DNA from: an uncultured Oscillospiraceae bacterium
Lineage (GTDB): Bacteria; Bacillota; Clostridia; Oscillospirales; Oscillospiraceae
Assembly: GCA_934668605.1 (NCBI GenBank)
Contig: CAKUNY010000055.1
Span: 1-12,742 of the forward strand
DNA: 12,742 bases
Direction of reading: 5' to 3'
A program made the position numbers and the translations under genes. Within the stretch, counting starts at the first letter, position 1. Every line of letters begins with the position of its first letter. Below the pieces are notes generated by a model that saw only the letters and a program-made list of their open reading frames with translations, made no database searches and was not told where the DNA came from. This document shows positions 11,793 through 12,742 of this stretch, one piece after another.

Positions 11793-12742
11793 ATGAACAC
11801 ACTCGTCATCGTATTGCTGGCAGCCGTCGTGCTGTTTGCGGCCTATGTGCTCTATGGGCGCTGGCTGGCAAAGAAGTGGGGCGTTGACCCGACGGCCAAA
11901 ACACCCGCCGTGCGGAAAAACGACGGCAAGGACTATGTGCCGACGAACGGCTGGACGGTTTTCAGCCACCAGTTCTCGTCCATCGCGGGCGCAGGCCCTG
12001 TCACGGGCGCAATTCAGGCGGCGGCCTTCGGCTGGGTGCCGGTGCTGCTGTGGGTGCTCATCGGCGGCATCTTCTTCGGCGCAGTCACGGACTTCGGCGC
12101 GCTCTATGCCTCGGTCAAGAACGAAGGCAAGTCTATGGGCATGCTGATTGAAAAGTACATCGGAAAGCTCGGAAGAAAGCTCTTTCTGCTGTTCTGCTGG
12201 CTCTTCTGCGGCATTGTGATCGCGGCGTTCGCGGACATGGTGGCGGGCACGTTCAACGCATATACGGTCGTTGACGGCGTGACGCAGCTGGCGGAGGCCG
12301 CGCAGACGAACGGCGCTGCCGGCATGGTGTCGATCATGTTCATGGTCTTTGCCGTTGTGTTTGGCCTGGTGCAGAAAAAGTGGAACCTTTCGGGCTGGAA
12401 GGAAGCCGTCTGCGGCATCGTGTTCATCGCGGCCTCCTTTGCCGTCGGCATGAACTGTCCGCTCGTCTATGGAAAGAGCACCTGGAGCTATATCACCTTC
12501 GTCTATATCTTCTTTGCAGCCGTGCTTCCGATGTGGCTTCTCAAGCAGCCGCGCGATTATATGACGACGTTCATGTTCATCGGCATGATCGCAGGCGCGG
12601 CAGTCGGCCTTCTGGTCGCGCACCCCACGATGAACCTTCCGGCGTTTACGAGCTTCAACACGTCGCTTGGCTCGATGTTCCCGATCCTGTTCGTCACGGT
12701 GGCCTGCGGTGCAGTCTCCGGCTTCCACAGCCTCGTCTCCTC
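11793..12742 (+). CDS. cstA: CstA-family carbon starvation/peptide transporter, 5' part
   Basis: The first 316 residues of a multi-helix inner-membrane transporter, cut by the window end. CstA proteins are linked to peptide uptake and, for E. coli relatives, to pyruvate import. Diagnostic stretches are SHQFSSIAGAGPVTGAIQAA (about residues 58-77), GAVTDFGALYASVKNEGKS and the many glycine-rich helices; at least seven membrane segments are visible before the cut. ATG at 11793 follows GAAGGAACTTTT. It is the first gene after the T-box leader, so its expression should rise when the sensed tRNA is uncharged. That favours a role in acquiring amino acids or peptides over a general starvation response. 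The usual second gene or C-terminal end is outside the window. Confidence 0.9.
   Translation, partial: MNTLVIVLLAAVVLFAAYVLYGRWLAKKWGVDPTAKTPAVRKNDGKDYVPTNGWTVFSHQFSSIAGAGPVTGAIQAAAFGWVPVLLWVLIGGIFFGAVTDFGALYASVKNEGKSMGMLIEKYIGKLGRKLFLLFCWLFCGIVIAAFADMVAGTFNAYTVVDGVTQLAEAAQTNGAAGMVSIMFMVFAVVFGLVQKKWNLSGWKEAVCGIVFIAASFAVGMNCPLVYGKSTWSYITFVYIFFAAVLPMWLLKQPRDYMTTFMFIGMIAGAAVGLLVAHPTMNLPAFTSFNTSLGSMFPILFVTVACGAVSGFHSLVS

Overview
The window looks like chromosome from a GC-rich gut-type Clostridia, most likely Oscillospirales/Oscillospiraceae. This is inferred from Firmicutes-style genes (trmK-nif3, a T-box leader, a type I toxin of the Hol-Tox kind, AGGAGG ribosome binding sites, TTGACA/TATAAT promoters) combined with high-GC codon use. 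No 16S or phylogenetic marker was available, so the genus is not claimed.

Layout. (1) 1-1577: the 3' end of an FtsW/RodA-type SEDS protein, overlapping by four bases (ATGA) a class B penicillin-binding protein; together a peptidoglycan polymerase/transpeptidase pair. (2) 1588-1798: promoter, tRNA-Ser(GGA) with encoded CCA, and terminator. (3) 1800-3200: a gene-poor scar downstream of the tRNA. It holds a possible tRNA remnant, a prolyl-tRNA editing-like (YbaK family) gene missing its middle, a LysR regulator missing its 5' half, a 30-residue membrane toxin with a convergent antisense promoter (candidate type I toxin-antitoxin), and a cluster of palindromic repeats. (4) 3184-3771: a small Xre-type regulator divergent from an 87-residue unknown protein, with a palindrome inside the shared promoter. 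(5) 3823-8222: NADP-dependent secondary alcohol dehydrogenase (minus strand), then amidohydrolase, TetR regulator and PutP-type sodium/proline symporter on the plus strand. (6) 8272-8377: a second full copy of the roughly 107-bp repeat, inverted relative to the first. (7) 8485-11065: DUF1858 redox-disulfide protein, TrmK, NIF3 and YebC, housekeeping genes. (8) 11066-11391: AT-richer gene-free DNA closed by two back-to-back terminators. (9) 11392-12742: a promoter, a full T-box leader RNA and the start of a CstA-family transporter that runs off the window.

The most interesting systems are the candidate type I toxin-antitoxin locus at 2661-2967, whose leader and 3' region can pair over 27 bp, and the tRNA-sensing T-box in front of cstA. 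The ~107-bp repeats and the collapsed region after tRNA-Ser show the window is partly plastic, while the wall-synthesis and trmK-nif3-yebC blocks look like ordinary conserved chromosome.
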